This document shows, piece after piece, positions 1 to 9,456 of a stretch of 57,163 nt of DNA; position 1 is the first letter of the stretch; each line of letters starts with the position of its first letter. The notes beneath the pieces were generated by a model that ran no database searches, was not told the DNA's origin, and worked only from the letters and a program-made list of their open reading frames with translations. Location of the stretch: NCBI GenBank assembly GCA_011391155.1, contig JAABRA010000381.1, positions 1 to 57,163 on the forward strand, written 5' to 3'. The translations under genes and the position numbers were made by a program. Origin of the DNA: Burkholderiales bacterium (GTDB taxonomy: Bacteria > Pseudomonadota > Gammaproteobacteria > Burkholderiales > Burkholderiaceae_C).

Positions 1-372
1 CTGGACAGCAGCATCGGGTGGCTGGTGGCCTGGGCCATCCTGGGGCGCATCGGGCTGGGCTTCATCCTGCCCTCGCTCAACCTGGGCTCGATGCGTGGAC
101 TGCCGCCTGCGCTGATTCCCCAGGGCTCCAGCGTCATCAGTTTCGTGCGCATGCTCGGCGGGGCGGTCGGCGTGAGCCTGTGCGGCATCGCGCTGGAATG
201 GCGCCTGGCCGCGCATGGCGACGCGCTGGGCAATCCGGCCAGCAGTCCGGCGCGGCTCGCGGCCTTCAACGAGGTGTTCATCGGACTGGCGCTGCTGTGC
301 ACGCTGGCCATGGTGGCCGCCTGGCAGCTGCGCGAGCACCCACCCCGGCACCCCGCCAGAAAGGACGCCTGA
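1..372 (+). CDS. MFS drug-exporter-type transporter, C-terminal part (cut by window start)
   Basis: The reading frame is open from the first base, so the gene begins before the window and only the last 123 codons are seen. The fragment has two or three hydrophobic segments. A stretch reading ALIPQGSSVISFVRMLGGAVG followed by a final membrane helix and a short basic tail is typical of the last helices of 14-helix DHA2 (EmrB/QacA-type) exporters. It is probably an inner-membrane proton-driven efflux protein, but the substrate cannot be read from this fragment. The stop lies 5 bases before the next start, so the two genes are probably co-transcribed. Confidence 0.7.
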   Translation: MDSSIGWLVAWAILGRIGLGFILPSLNLGSMRGLPPALIPQGSSVISFVRMLGGAVGVSLCGIALEWRLAAHGDALGNPASSPARLAAFNEVFIGLALLCTLAMVAAWQLREHPPRHPARKDA

Positions 373-377
373 CCGCC

Positions 378-1145
378 ATGTGCCAGCTGCTTGGAATGAA
401 CTGCAACACGCCGACCGACGTGACCTTCAGCTTCACGGGTTTTGCCCAGCGCGGCGGGCGCACCGATCACCACGGCGACGGCTGGGGCATCGCCTTCTTC
501 GAGGGCCGCGGCGTGCGCCATTTCGTGGACCACCAGAGCGCCTGCGCGTCACCCGTGGCCGAGCTGATCCGCCGCTATCCCATCAAGAGCCAGAACGTGA
601 TCGCCCACATCCGCAAGGCCACGCAGGGGGAGGTGGCGCTGGAGAACTGCCACCCCTTCGTGCGCGAGCTCTGGGGCCGCTACTGGGTGTTCGCCCACAA
701 CGGCGACCTGAAGGACTTTCACCCGCGCCTGCACGCCGGCTTTCACCCGGTCGGCAGCACCGACAGCGAGCGCGCCTTCTGCTGGCTGATGCAGGAACTG
801 GCCAAATCGCACGCCGATGTGCCCAGCGTGGCCGAGCTCACGCTCACACTGCGCGAGCTGGTGCCGCGGATCGCCCGACACGGCACCTTCAACTTCCTCC
901 TCTCCAACGGCCAGGCGCTGTGGGCCCATGCCTCCACCAACCTCTACTACGTGGTGCGCCAGCACCCCTTCGCCACGGCCACCTTGAGCGACGAGGACGT
1001 GAGCGTGAACTTCGCCGACCAGACGCGGGTCAGCGACCGGGTGGCCGTGGTGGTGACGGCACCGCTGACCACCAACGAGGTCTGGAAGCAGTTGCCACCC
1101 GGCGAGCTCAGGGTTTTCGAGGACGGTAGGCCAGCTGAAAATTAG
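378..1145 (+). CDS. Class II glutamine amidotransferase (YafJ-like)
   Basis: The 255-residue protein starts MCQLLGMNCN, placing the nucleophile Cys2 directly after the initiator Met, as in Ntn-type glutamine amidotransferases. Further marks are DGWGIAFFEGRG, the arginine in AHIRKAT that usually holds the glutamine carboxylate, and WVFAHNGDL. The open frame extends upstream, but the Cys2 chemistry fixes the start at 378. The family is a stand-alone glutaminase domain without a synthase domain, and its physiological acceptor is poorly defined. It follows the MFS gene after 5 bases and is convergent with gshB. Confidence 0.85.
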   Translation: MCQLLGMNCNTPTDVTFSFTGFAQRGGRTDHHGDGWGIAFFEGRGVRHFVDHQSACASPVAELIRRYPIKSQNVIAHIRKATQGEVALENCHPFVRELWGRYWVFAHNGDLKDFHPRLHAGFHPVGSTDSERAFCWLMQELAKSHADVPSVAELTLTLRELVPRIARHGTFNFLLSNGQALWAHASTNLYYVVRQHPFATATLSDEDVSVNFADQTRVSDRVAVVVTAPLTTNEVWKQLPPGELRVFEDGRPAEN

Positions 1146-1149
1146 TCTG

Positions 1150-1200
1150 CAATTGATAGCAAACAATGACCATTCTACGCTGGGAACACGCCATTTCCAT
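1150..1200 (+). repeat. Dispersed repeat, copy A
   Basis: It carries the core ATGACCATTCTACGCTGGG preceded by GATAGCAAACA and followed by GCCATTT, in plus orientation. It lies between the convergent amidotransferase and gshB ends. Just downstream, 1224-1239 is a perfect 16-base palindrome (TCCCGGGCGCCCGGGA) that could help end transcription from either side. Confidence 0.8.
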
Positions 1201-1255
1201 CAAAAACGCGGCCTGATAGCCGCTCCCGGGCGCCCGGGAAGGCCGGCGGAGCGAT

Positions 1256-2203
1256 CTAGCCCCGGACTGCCGCCTCCAGCGCATCGATGAACAGCGCCGC
1301 CACGTCGCAGCCGGTCTGATCAAAAATTTCCTGGAAGCAGGTCGGGCTGGTGACGTTGATCTCGGTGAGGCAGTCGCCGATCACGTCCAGCCCCACCAGC
1401 AGCAGGCCGCGGTTGTGCAGGATCGGGCCCAGCGCTTCGGCAATCTCGCGGTCGCGCCCTGATATTGGCCGCGCCACGCCCTTGCCGCCCGCCGCCAGGT
1501 TGCCACGCACCTCGCTGCCCTGCGGAATGCGCGCCAGGCAGAACGGCACGGGTTTGCCGCCGATCACCAGCACGCGCTTGTCGCCGTCGACGATCTCGGG
1601 CAGGAACTTCTGCACCATCAGGCTCTGCGCGCCGTGGCGGTTCAGCGTCTCGGTGATGCTGCCCAGGTTCAGCCCGTCCGGCCCGACGCGGAAGATGCCC
1701 ATGCCACCCATGCCGTCCAGCGGCTTGAGGATGATGTCGCCGTGTTCGGCGTGGAAGCGCTTGATGTCGGCCTCGTCGCGCGTCACCAGCGTGGGGCCAA
1801 TGAACTGCGGAAATTCCATGATCGCAAGCTTTTCCGGGTGGTCGCGGAGCGCGCCGGGCTTGTTGAACACCCGGGCACCGTCGCGTTCGGCCTGCTCCAG
1901 CAGGTGAGTGGCGTAAAAATACTCGCTGTCAAACGGCGGGTCCTTGCGCATCAGGATGGCGTCGAAATCCTTCAGGGGCACGGCGCGGGTGCCGCGTTCC
2001 TCGAACCAGGCGTCGGGCCGGCCGGTCAGCGTGATGTCGCGCACATGTGCCATGACCTGCGCGCCGCGCTGCCACATCACGTCCTGCGGCTCGCAGGCGG
2101 CGACCGTGTGGCCGCGCCGCTGCGCCTCGCGCATCATGGCGAAGGTGGTGTCCTTGTAAACCTTGAAGGATTCGAGCGGATCGGCAATAAAGAGCAGCTT
2201 CAT
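1256..2203 (-). CDS. gshB: Glutathione synthetase
   Basis: The protein joins gamma-glutamylcysteine and glycine with ATP, the second step of glutathione synthesis, in the cytoplasm. At 315 residues it matches the usual bacterial GshB length (about 316). It begins MKLLFIADPLESFKVYKDTT, and ATP-grasp features follow, including ILKPLDGMGGMGIFR and, near the end, LTEINVTSPTCFQEI with the Mg-binding Glu/Asn. It is the last gene of a minus-strand run gshA-kup-gshB. Same-orientation copies of the dispersed repeat sit directly at both ends. Confidence 0.95.
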   Translation of the reverse strand: MKLLFIADPLESFKVYKDTTFAMMREAQRRGHTVAACEPQDVMWQRGAQVMAHVRDITLTGRPDAWFEERGTRAVPLKDFDAILMRKDPPFDSEYFYATHLLEQAERDGARVFNKPGALRDHPEKLAIMEFPQFIGPTLVTRDEADIKRFHAEHGDIILKPLDGMGGMGIFRVGPDGLNLGSITETLNRHGAQSLMVQKFLPEIVDGDKRVLVIGGKPVPFCLARIPQGSEVRGNLAAGGKGVARPISGRDREIAEALGPILHNRGLLLVGLDVIGDCLTEINVTSPTCFQEIFDQTGCDVAALFIDALEAAVRG

Positions 2204-2207
2204 GAAG

Positions 2208-2265
2208 TATTATTAAATATGTAGCAAACAATGACCTTCCGACGCTGGGATAGTGCCAAAAAGTC
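2208..2265 (+). repeat. Dispersed repeat, copy B
   Basis: It contains GTAGCAAACAATGACCTTCCGACGCTGGGATAGTGCC in pieces that match the other copies, with several substitutions in the core. It fills almost the whole gap between kup and gshB, and has the same orientation as copy A, 1.06 kb away. Confidence 0.75.
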
Positions 2266-2266
2266 T

Positions 2267-4135
2267 TCAAATCTCGATTTTTGATCCCAACTCGACGACG
2301 GCGTTGTTCGGCAGGTTCAAAAATGCCGCCGCCCCGCTGGCGTTGTGGTGCATCTGGGCAAACAGCTTTTCGCGCCACTGCGCCATGCCATTGCCGATGG
2401 TGGGGATCACGATGTCGCGCGACAGGAAGTAGCTGGTCGTCATCACGTCCAGATTGCAGCCCCGGCCCCGGATCTGCTGCAGCGCCTTGGGCAGGTCGGG
2501 GTCGTTCTTGAAGCCGTAGTTCACGGTCACCTGCCAGCAATCGTGGCCCAGGGATTCGATCTCGGTGCGCCGGTCCATGCCGATCCAGGGCACTTCGTGG
2601 CTGCGCACGGTGACGAACAGGTTGTTGGCGTGCAGCACCTTGTTGTGCTTGAGGTTGTGCAGCAGCGCGTTGGGCACGGTGCCGGGCTCGGCCGTCAGGA
2701 ACACCGCCGTGCCGTCCACGCGCGTGGGCGGGCTGACGAACACCGCCTCCAGGAAGCTGGGCAGGTCCAGCGCGTCCTTGCGCAACGAGTCGTTGAGCAG
2801 CCCGCGGCCCTGCTTCCAGGTCATCATCAGCATGAAGACCGCGCCGCCGATCAGCAGCGGGAACCAGCCGCCTTCCAGCAGCTTCAACAGGTTGGAGGCG
2901 AAGAACGCCAGGTCCACCACAAAGAAAAAGCCCGTGGCCGCAATGCACAGCGCCAGGGGATACTTCCAGCCATAACGGATCACGAAAAACGTCAGCACGG
3001 TGGTGATCAGCATGTCCAGCGTCACGGCAATGCCGTAGGCGGCGGCCAGGTTGCTCGACGAGCGGAACATCACCACCGCCAGCACGATCAGCACGAACAG
3101 CCCCCAGTTCACGAACGGCATGTAGATCTGCCCGGTGTCCTTGACGCTGGTGTGATGCACCTGCAGGCGCGGCAGGTAGCCCAGCTGGATCACCTGTTTG
3201 GTCACACTGAAGGCGCCGGTGATCAGGGCCTGCGAGGCGATCACCGTGGCTGCGGTCGCGAGCACCACCAGGGGAATGAGCGCCCAGTCGGGCGCCATCA
3301 TGTAGAACGGGTTCTTCACGGCCGCCGGGTTGGCCAGCAACAGCGCGCCCTGGCCGAAGTAGTTCAGCGTGAGCGAGGGCATGACGATGGAAAACCAGGC
3401 CAGCCGGATCGGCTTCTTGCCAAAGTGCCCCATGTCGGCGTAGAGCGCCTCGCCCCCGGTCACGCACAGCACGACCGCACCGAGGATGATGAAGGTGATG
3501 CCGGGGTGGTGAAACATGAACCCGAGCGCGTAATGCGGGCTGATGGCCCACAATATCTCGGGATGCGACACGATGTGGCTGACGCCGAGCAGGGCGATGA
3601 CCGCGAACCAGACCAGCGTGACCGGACCAAAGAACTTGCCAATGCCGGCCGTGCCGTGCTTCTGCACCGCGAACAGCCCGAACAGGATCACCAGCGTGAG
3701 TGGAATCACGGCCTTCTTGAAGGTCGGCGACACCACCTCCAGGCCCTCGACCGCGGACAGCACCGAGATCGCCGGGGTGATGACGCCGTCGCCGTAGAAC
3801 AGGCAGGTGCCAAAAATGCCGATGCCCAGCAGCCAGCGGCGCAGCCGCGGCTTGTCCTTGACCGACTGTGACGCCAGCGCCAGCATGGCCACCAGCCCGC
3901 CTTCGCCGTTGTTGTCCGCCCGCAGCACCAGCGTCACGTATTTCAGCGAGATGATGACCGTGAGGGTCCAGAAAAAGATGGACAGGATGCCGTAGACGTT
4001 GTCCGGCGTGAACGGCACATGGCCGGAGCCGAACACCTCCTTGACGGCGTACAGGACACTGGTGCCGATGTCGCCATAGACCACGCCGATGGCGCCCAGC
4101 GTGAGTGCGGCCAGAGAGGATTTGGATGCTGACAC
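2267..4135 (-). CDS. kup: Kup low-affinity potassium uptake protein
   Basis: Kup is an inner-membrane K+/H+ symporter. The 622-residue length is normal for the family. The N-terminus carries [17 protein letters not shown], the Kup signature, and about 12 hydrophobic segments follow up to around residue 440, then a cytoplasmic C-terminal domain. The start is GTG at 4135, with no strong Shine-Dalgarno sequence. It sits between the two glutathione synthesis genes. Glutathione is known to gate Kef channels, but I know of no direct link to Kup, so the association may only be shared transcription. Confidence 0.95.
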   Translation of the reverse strand: MSASKSSLAALTLGAIGVVYGDIGTSVLYAVKEVFGSGHVPFTPDNVYGILSIFFWTLTVIISLKYVTLVLRADNNGEGGLVAMLALASQSVKDKPRLRRWLLGIGIFGTCLFYGDGVITPAISVLSAVEGLEVVSPTFKKAVIPLTLVILFGLFAVQKHGTAGIGKFFGPVTLVWFAVIALLGVSHIVSHPEILWAISPHYALGFMFHHPGITFIILGAVVLCVTGGEALYADMGHFGKKPIRLAWFSIVMPSLTLNYFGQGALLLANPAAVKNPFYMMAPDWALIPLVVLATAATVIASQALITGAFSVTKQVIQLGYLPRLQVHHTSVKDTGQIYMPFVNWGLFVLIVLAVVMFRSSSNLAAAYGIAVTLDMLITTVLTFFVIRYGWKYPLALCIAATGFFFVVDLAFFASNLLKLLEGGWFPLLIGGAVFMLMMTWKQGRGLLNDSLRKDALDLPSFLEAVFVSPPTRVDGTAVFLTAEPGTVPNALLHNLKHNKVLHANNLFVTVRSHEVPWIGMDRRTEIESLGHDCWQVTVNYGFKNDPDLPKALQQIRGRGCNLDVMTTSYFLSRDIVIPTIGNGMAQWREKLFAQMHHNASGAAAFLNLPNNAVVELGSKIEI

Positions 4136-4456
4136 AAAACGGCCCCGTCGTACCGGCGGAGCTCCAGAACGGTGAAGCGGCTATTTTGCGCCCGCCGCCC
4201 GCCGCCGCAAGCCGGGTGTCGTTATGAAATGACACTCTGCCCGAAAATGTTGCGGCGCAACAGTTTTTCGGGCAGGCACCGTTCAGGCCGCAGCGCCGGG
4301 CCGCCCCAAGCAAGGCAGCGCCCCCTCGGGGGGCAGAGAAGACACGAAGTGCCGAACGTGGGGGTCAACTCAGGCCGCAGCGCCGGGCCGCCCCAAGCAA
4401 GGCAGCGCCCCCTCGGGGGGCAGAGAGGACACGAAGTGCCGACCGTGGGGGTCAAC
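4136..4456. other. 321-bp non-coding gap between gshA and kup
   Basis: No convincing gene is present. The part next to kup (4136-4282) is GC-rich and featureless apart from weak promoter-like sequence. The rest is taken up by the 87-bp tandem repeat described separately. The kup promoter, if kup is not only read through from gshA, must lie here. Confidence 0.6.
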
Positions 4457-4460
4457 TCAG
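4283..4460. repeat. 87-bp tandem repeat, two units, with GC-rich hairpin
   Basis: Unit 1 (4283-4369) and unit 2 (4370-4456) differ at only a few bases, and the first bases of a third unit (TCAG) coincide with the gshA stop codon at 4457-4459. Each unit contains GCCCCCTCGGGGGGC, a strong hairpin, flanked by GGCCGCCCCAAGCAAGGCAGC and ACACGAAGTGCCG. I recall this type of element as a frequent intergenic sequence behind genes in Comamonadaceae; it probably acts as a transcript end or mRNA stabiliser. It lies just after gshA, in the right place for that role. Confidence 0.85.
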
Positions 4461-5752
4461 TCGTAGATTTCAGCGTCCGGATCGGTGGCTTCCAGCTCGT
4501 AGCTGGCCGCCACCATGGCCAGGCGGCCAATTACGCCATACATGTAGAAACGGTTGGGAGCGCTGGCGCCCGGCTTGACACCGGGCTGCGGCAGGTGCGT
4601 GCTGCTCTCGAAGGCCAGCGGCACGAAACTGGAACCCGGCGCATTGAGGTTTTCATCAACGCCGCGCTCGGCATGCACGCGGTAGAAGCCGCCCACCACA
4701 TAGCGGTCCATCATGTAGACCACCGGTTCGGCCACGGCGTCGTTCATGCGCTCGTTGGTCAGCACGCCTTCCTGGATGATCACGTCGCTGACTTCCTGCC
4801 CGTCCTTGATCACGCTCATCTTGTTGCGCGTCTTGCGGTTCAGCGCATCGAGGTCTTTCACGTCGCGCACCGTCATGATGCCCATGCCATAAGTGCCGTT
4901 GTCGGCCTTGACCACCACGAACGGTTTTTCGTTGATGCCGTATTCCTTGTATTTGCGGCGGATCTTGGTCAGCAGTGCGTCCACATTGCTCTGCAGGCAA
5001 TCCATGCCCGTGCCCTCGGTGAAGTTGACTTCGCCGCACTTGCCGAACATCGGGTTGATCAGCCACGGGTCGATGCCCAGCAACTTGCCGAAGCGCTTGG
5101 ACACTTCTTCATAACTCTGGAAATGCTTGCTCTTGCGGCGCACGCTCCAGCCCGCATGCAGGGGCGGCAGCAGGTACTGCTCGTGCAGATCCTCCAGGAT
5201 GCCCGGCGCCCCGGCCGACAGGTCGTTATTGAGCAGGATGGTGCACGGGTCGAAGTCTTTCAGGCCCAGCCGCTTGGCGCTGCGGATCACCGGCTCCAGC
5301 GTGATCTGCTCGCCGCCCGGCAGGTCGATCACGGTGGTTTCCTTGATCTCCGGGCTGATGGAGCCGATGCGTACGTTCAGGCCGGCCATGTTGAAGATGC
5401 GGCGCAACTGCACCACGTTGCTCAGGTAGAAGGTGTTGCGGGTGTGGTTTTCGGGAACGATCAGCAGGTTGCGCGCCTCGGGGCAGATCTTCTCGATGGC
5501 CGCCTGCGCGGCCTGCACCGCCAGGGGCAGCATGTCCTCGGTCAGGTTGTTCCAGCCGCCCGGAAAGAGATTGGTGTCCACCGGCGCCAGCTTGAACCCG
5601 GCATTGCGGATGTCCACCGAGCTGTAGAACGGCGGGGTGTGCTCCATCCACTCCAGGCGGAACCAGCGCTCGATCGCCGGCATGGAATCGAGCACGCGTT
5701 GTTCGAGTTCGTTGATCGGGCCCGTGAGCGCCGTGATGAGATGCGGAACCAT
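4457..5752 (-). CDS. gshA: Glutamate-cysteine ligase (proteobacterial GshA type)
   Basis: It catalyses the first and controlling step of glutathione synthesis, ATP-dependent joining of glutamate and cysteine. The 431-residue protein resembles the class of GshA found in Thiobacillus-like and Burkholderiales bacteria rather than the E. coli type. It has NLLIVPENHTRNTFYL, a conserved ADNGTYGMGIMTV stretch with likely nucleotide contacts, and VVGGFYRVH. The ATG start at 5752 gives the expected N-terminus (VPHLITALTGPINELEQ). It heads the run gshA-kup-gshB, so both ligases may be on one transcript. Its stop codon lies in the edge of the 87-bp repeat. Confidence 0.9.
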   Translation of the reverse strand: MVPHLITALTGPINELEQRVLDSMPAIERWFRLEWMEHTPPFYSSVDIRNAGFKLAPVDTNLFPGGWNNLTEDMLPLAVQAAQAAIEKICPEARNLLIVPENHTRNTFYLSNVVQLRRIFNMAGLNVRIGSISPEIKETTVIDLPGGEQITLEPVIRSAKRLGLKDFDPCTILLNNDLSAGAPGILEDLHEQYLLPPLHAGWSVRRKSKHFQSYEEVSKRFGKLLGIDPWLINPMFGKCGEVNFTEGTGMDCLQSNVDALLTKIRRKYKEYGINEKPFVVVKADNGTYGMGIMTVRDVKDLDALNRKTRNKMSVIKDGQEVSDVIIQEGVLTNERMNDAVAEPVVYMMDRYVVGGFYRVHAERGVDENLNAPGSSFVPLAFESSTHLPQPGVKPGASAPNRFYMYGVIGRLAMVAASYELEATDPDAEIYD

Positions 5753-5868
5753 ACGGCCCTCTTTCTGGAAGTAGATTGCAGGATTTTAAGAGTTGGGGAT
5801 GATCATGCCCCATTCAAGTGACACCCCGGTGGCCGCGCGCCGCGCCGCAGGCAGGCCCGGGCCCGGGT

Positions 5869-6954
5869 TCAGGAACGGCGCGCCAGGGGCAGATTCAGCA
5901 GCAGGTTCTGGGGTTTGAGCTTGAGGCGATTCTGCTCGTCCATGGCCATCGCGAGGTAAACCGGCCGCCCGGCCACCTCGGCCAGCATGTCGGCGGGGTT
6001 GGCGAACTCCAGCCGGAACAGGCACAGCAGGCGGCGCAAGCGGTCTTCACCCACTTCGGCGCCGGTGTACAGATCGTTGAGGATGCTGCTGGCCTGCGCG
6101 TCCAGCCCCACATGCCAGACCCAGTGTTCGTCGACGATCTCGCGGTCGGTCTGGATTTTCACCTCGACGCTCAGGAAATGCGCAATCCAGTGCTCCAGCA
6201 CCCGGCACAGCGCGTCGAGCGCCGGCTGCCCGCGGTTCAGGCTGACGACCCAGTCAAAGTGCTCGCTGCGGGGCCAGTAAGCCGCGGCGTTCTCCGCGCC
6301 CAGCACATCGAGATCCACACTGCGCAGCGGAATGCCGCCCTGCCGGAGCAGTTCGCCCAGGGTGCCGAATCCGGCGGACAGGGCCTGGCGCTCCACGGTC
6401 TGATCGTCGGCCGCCATGACAGCGCCATCGTCGAGCACCGAAATTTTCTGCGTGCGAAACAGCATTTCGGCGGCGCGCGCCTGCAAGGCGGCGGCGTCTT
6501 CGCCCGCGGCCCGCACGGCACGGGACGCCAGCACATGGCGCAGGAGGATCTGCGTGAGTTGCTGGACCAGCACCGGCGGTACATCCACGCCCTCGCCCTG
6601 GAACAGGGCCAGGTAAGCGGCCTCCAGCGTGGGCGCGGCCTGCAGGCGGTCGCGCCAGCGCAGCCACACAGCGTAGTTCTCTGTGGCGTCGCGGTCCTGA
6701 ATGGCCGCCAGATCACCGGATGCCACGCTGCGGTGCGGGTTGGCCAGCAGTTGATCATGCAAGGCCCGTTCGGCTGCGCACGATTCGGGCACGGGCTCAA
6801 GTTCTGGCCGCGCCAGCAGGAAGCGCAGGAAGTCATCGGTCAGGATCAACCGGCCCTGCGCGTCCGTGGCCAGCAGCGTCGCGCCGCAGTCGCGCCAGGC
6901 GGCGTGCGGCCAGCCGCTGTTGCGGCGCAAGGCGTCAGCCACGCACCTCTCCAT
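5869..6954 (-). CDS. Conserved hypothetical protein (possibly DUF6352 family)
   Basis: The 361-residue soluble protein has no signal peptide or membrane helix. It opens with a tryptophan-rich stretch and [18 protein letters not shown], and is rich in Leu and Ala helices throughout. I think this family is called DUF6352 and is often found beside proA in Burkholderiales, but I cannot confirm the name. The ATG at 6954 overlaps the end of proA by 20 bases, which suggests translational coupling. Its function is unknown. Confidence 0.75.
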   Translation of the reverse strand: MERCVADALRRNSGWPHAAWRDCGATLLATDAQGRLILTDDFLRFLLARPELEPVPESCAAERALHDQLLANPHRSVASGDLAAIQDRDATENYAVWLRWRDRLQAAPTLEAAYLALFQGEGVDVPPVLVQQLTQILLRHVLASRAVRAAGEDAAALQARAAEMLFRTQKISVLDDGAVMAADDQTVERQALSAGFGTLGELLRQGGIPLRSVDLDVLGAENAAAYWPRSEHFDWVVSLNRGQPALDALCRVLEHWIAHFLSVEVKIQTDREIVDEHWVWHVGLDAQASSILNDLYTGAEVGEDRLRRLLCLFRLEFANPADMLAEVAGRPVYLAMAMDEQNRLKLKPQNLLLNLPLARRS

Positions 6955-8215
6955 TGCCTAGCACCACGTACTTGAGCGAGGTCAGCCCCTCGATGCCGAC
7001 CGGTCCACGCGCATGGAATTTGTCGGTGCTGATGCCGATTTCCGCACCGAGGCCAAATTCAAAACCATCCGCAAAACGCGTGCTGGTGTTGACCATCACG
7101 CTGGCCGAATCGACCTCGCGCAGGAACTGCTGCGCGTGATTGTGGTCGCGGGTGATGATGGCGTCGGTGTGGTGGCTGCTGTAGTGGTTGATGTGGCCAA
7201 TCGCCTGGTCCACGCCGGCCACGACCTTGATGCTGATGATGGGCGCCAGGTATTCCTCGAACCAGTCCTGCTCGGTGGCGGCCTTCACGCTGGCGCCAGG
7301 TACCGCCGCCAGGATCGCCAGGGCTTCGGCGCAGCCGCGCATTTCCACGCCCTTGGCGGCGTAGATCGCGCCGATCCGGGGCAGGAATTCCCCCGCCACG
7401 CCGCGCGCCACCAGCAGGCCTTCGCTGGCATTGCAGGGGCTGTATTTATGGGTTTTGGCGTTGTCGGCCACCTTCACGGCCATGGCGATGTCGCAGGGAT
7501 CATCCACATAAGTGTGGCAGTTGCCGTCGAGGTGCTTGATGACCGGCACCTTGGCATCGCGGCTGATGCGCTCGATCAGCCCCTTGCCGCCGCGCGGGAT
7601 GATCACGTCCACATACTGCGGCATCGTGATCAGGTGGCCAACGGCCTCGCGGTCGGTGGTGGGCACTAGCTGCACGGCATCCGCCGGCAGGCCGCTTTCC
7701 ACCAGCGCCCGCTGCACCAGCCTGGCCAGCGCCTTGTTCGATTCGATGGCTTCGGAGCCACCGCGCAGGATGCAGGCGTTGCCGCTCTTGATCGACAGGC
7801 TGGCGGCCTCGATGGTGACGTTCGGCCGGCTCTCGAAGATCATGCCGAACACGCCGATCGGCACGCGCATCTGGCCCACGCGAATGCCGCTGGGCTGCTG
7901 CCGCATGCCGAGGATCTCGCCGATCACATCCGGCATGGCGGCCAGCTGCTCGCAGCCTTCGGCGCAGGTTTCCAGCACCTTGGGTGTCAGTTTAAGCCGG
8001 TCCACCATCGGCGCGGCCAGCCCGGCGGCGGTGGCGCGCTCCAGGTCACGGGCATTGTCGATCTGCAGCGCCTGCACATTGGCGCGCAGCAGGACGGCCA
8101 GTTTCTTCAGGGCTGCGTTCTTCACGGCGGTCGGGGCCCTGGCCATCAGGGCGGAGGCAGTCTTGGCCCGCAAACCGAGGTTTTGCAGGGTTTCAGCGGT
8201 GTTCAACGCGGTCAT
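6935..8215 (-). CDS. proA: Glutamate-5-semialdehyde dehydrogenase
   Basis: ProA reduces gamma-glutamyl phosphate to glutamate-5-semialdehyde with NADPH in proline synthesis. The catalytic cysteine is Cys261 in [12 protein letters not shown]. The family stretches [14 protein letters not shown] and [11 protein letters not shown] are also present. The frame stays open to 8257, but the family N-terminus ([13 protein letters not shown]) fixes the start at the ATG at 8215. The 426 residues are close to the E. coli length of 417. It lies 19 bases after holA and overlaps the next gene. Confidence 0.95.
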   Translation of the reverse strand: MTALNTAETLQNLGLRAKTASALMARAPTAVKNAALKKLAVLLRANVQALQIDNARDLERATAAGLAAPMVDRLKLTPKVLETCAEGCEQLAAMPDVIGEILGMRQQPSGIRVGQMRVPIGVFGMIFESRPNVTIEAASLSIKSGNACILRGGSEAIESNKALARLVQRALVESGLPADAVQLVPTTDREAVGHLITMPQYVDVIIPRGGKGLIERISRDAKVPVIKHLDGNCHTYVDDPCDIAMAVKVADNAKTHKYSPCNASEGLLVARGVAGEFLPRIGAIYAAKGVEMRGCAEALAILAAVPGASVKAATEQDWFEEYLAPIISIKVVAGVDQAIGHINHYSSHHTDAIITRDHNHAQQFLREVDSASVMVNTSTRFADGFEFGLGAEIGISTDKFHARGPVGIEGLTSLKYVVLGNGEVRG

Positions 8216-8234
8216 GCCTGTATTGTGGAGGGAT

Positions 8235-9332
8235 TCAGGAAACCCGGCTCGGGGCAACGACCGCGGGGCGCGACGGCGCTGGCGGAACCCGGCACGCCTG
8301 GCACGACATCATGGCCAGCCGGTGCAGCGCCTGCCAGCCGTTGGTGGGCCAGTCGGGCTGCTTGAGCCCCTTGACGATGCCATCCACCTGGTGCGCCGCC
8401 TGGAGCAGCGTGGAGAGGGTGCTGTCATTGAGACGCGGCAACACGCGCTCGAACAGACGTTCCTTGACGCCCCAGATCCGCTGCTCCCGCAGGGCCATGG
8501 GCAGCGGACGGCCGGCGTTCATGGCGTCTTTCACCCGCTTGAGCGCGCGGATGTCCTCGGCCAGGGTGTAGTGCACCAGCACTTCGGCCTCGCCTTCCGC
8601 GCGCAGCCCGTCGAGCATGCGCTGCACGCGCGCGCTCTGGCCGCCCAGCACCGCCTCGGAGAGCTTGAAAACGTCGTAACGGGCCACGTTGAGCACGGCG
8701 CCCTCCACCCGATCAAACCCCAGTTCACCCTCGGGAAACAGCAGCGCGAGTTTCTGGATCTCCTGGTGCGCGGCCAGCAGGTTGCCCTCCACGCGGTCGG
8801 CAAAGAACTGCAGGGTGCGCTGGCCTTCTTCGCCCGCGGTCACGCGCTGGCCCTGGTGCTGCAGGCGCTGCGCGATCCACTGGGGCAAGGCCGCCCGCTC
8901 CACGGGATCGATCGCGATCGTCACGCCGGCATTTTCGAGCGCCATGAACCACGCGCCGGTCCGGGTGGCCTTGTCCAGCCGGGGCAGCATGAACAGGGTC
9001 AGCGTGCTGTCGCTGCCCCGGGCACTTTCAGCCAGTTGCTGGATGGCGACACTGCCGTCCTTGCCGGGTTTGCCCGAGGGAATGCGAATCTCGACGATCT
9101 GCCGGTCGGCAAAAAGACTCAGGGAGCCGCCCGCCGCCAGCACCTCGCTCCAGTCGAAGTGCGCACCGGCCACCGTGTGCGACGTGCGTTCGGTGTAGCC
9201 CTGGGCGCGCGCGGCGGCGCGAATCGCATCCCCGGCCTCCTGAACCAGCAAAGGTTCGTCGCCGTGCAGGGTATAGAGCGCGCGAAGGCCTTTTTGCAGA
9301 TGGCCCGCGAGCTGGGCAGCAGCGAGTTGCAT
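8235..9332 (-). CDS. holA: DNA polymerase III delta subunit
   Basis: HolA is the clamp-loader subunit that opens the beta clamp. The protein begins [20 protein letters not shown] followed by [17 protein letters not shown], the usual delta N-terminus. The frame continues upstream to 9392, but those codons lie in a 60-bp repeat, so the ATG at 9332 is chosen. The length of 365 residues is near the family norm. The order leuS-lptE-holA is common in proteobacteria. Confidence 0.92.
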   Translation of the reverse strand: MQLAAAQLAGHLQKGLRALYTLHGDEPLLVQEAGDAIRAAARAQGYTERTSHTVAGAHFDWSEVLAAGGSLSLFADRQIVEIRIPSGKPGKDGSVAIQQLAESARGSDSTLTLFMLPRLDKATRTGAWFMALENAGVTIAIDPVERAALPQWIAQRLQHQGQRVTAGEEGQRTLQFFADRVEGNLLAAHQEIQKLALLFPEGELGFDRVEGAVLNVARYDVFKLSEAVLGGQSARVQRMLDGLRAEGEAEVLVHYTLAEDIRALKRVKDAMNAGRPLPMALREQRIWGVKERLFERVLPRLNDSTLSTLLQAAHQVDGIVKGLKQPDWPTNGWQALHRLAMMSCQACRVPPAPSRPAVVAPSRVS

Positions 9333-9348
9333 GGTCCGGATCAGTAGA

Positions 9349-9453
9349 GGACAGCGCTGGCGCGGTGCGCGGCGCGGCGGTCTGTCCCGCAAGTCCCTGG
9401 TCGGTCGGGGACAGCGCTGGTTCGCTGCGCATCACTGCGGTCTGTCCCGCAAG
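9349..9453. repeat. 60-bp tandem repeat between lptE and holA
   Basis: GGACAGCGCTGG occurs at 9349-9360 and 9409-9420, and GCGGTCTGTCCCGCAAG follows each at the same distance, giving a 60-base period. The unit starts with GGACAG and ends with CTGTCCC, so each copy can fold into a stem. It fills the gap between the two genes and could process or stabilise the leuS-lptE-holA message. Confidence 0.75.
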
Positions 9454-9456
9454 GTC

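Noticed and set aside
18-377. Upstream extension of the amidotransferase frame
   Set aside because: It lies in the MFS gene in another frame, and the enzyme needs Cys as residue 2, which sets the start at 378.
2345-3871. A 508-codon open frame opposite kup
   Set aside because: Antisense to a complete, well-conserved transporter; His/Gln/Arg-rich translation without family features.
1929-4313. A 794-codon minus-strand open frame across gshB and kup
   Set aside because: It overlaps two clear genes in another frame; its translation is Arg/Ala/Gly-rich with no domain and is a product of high GC content.
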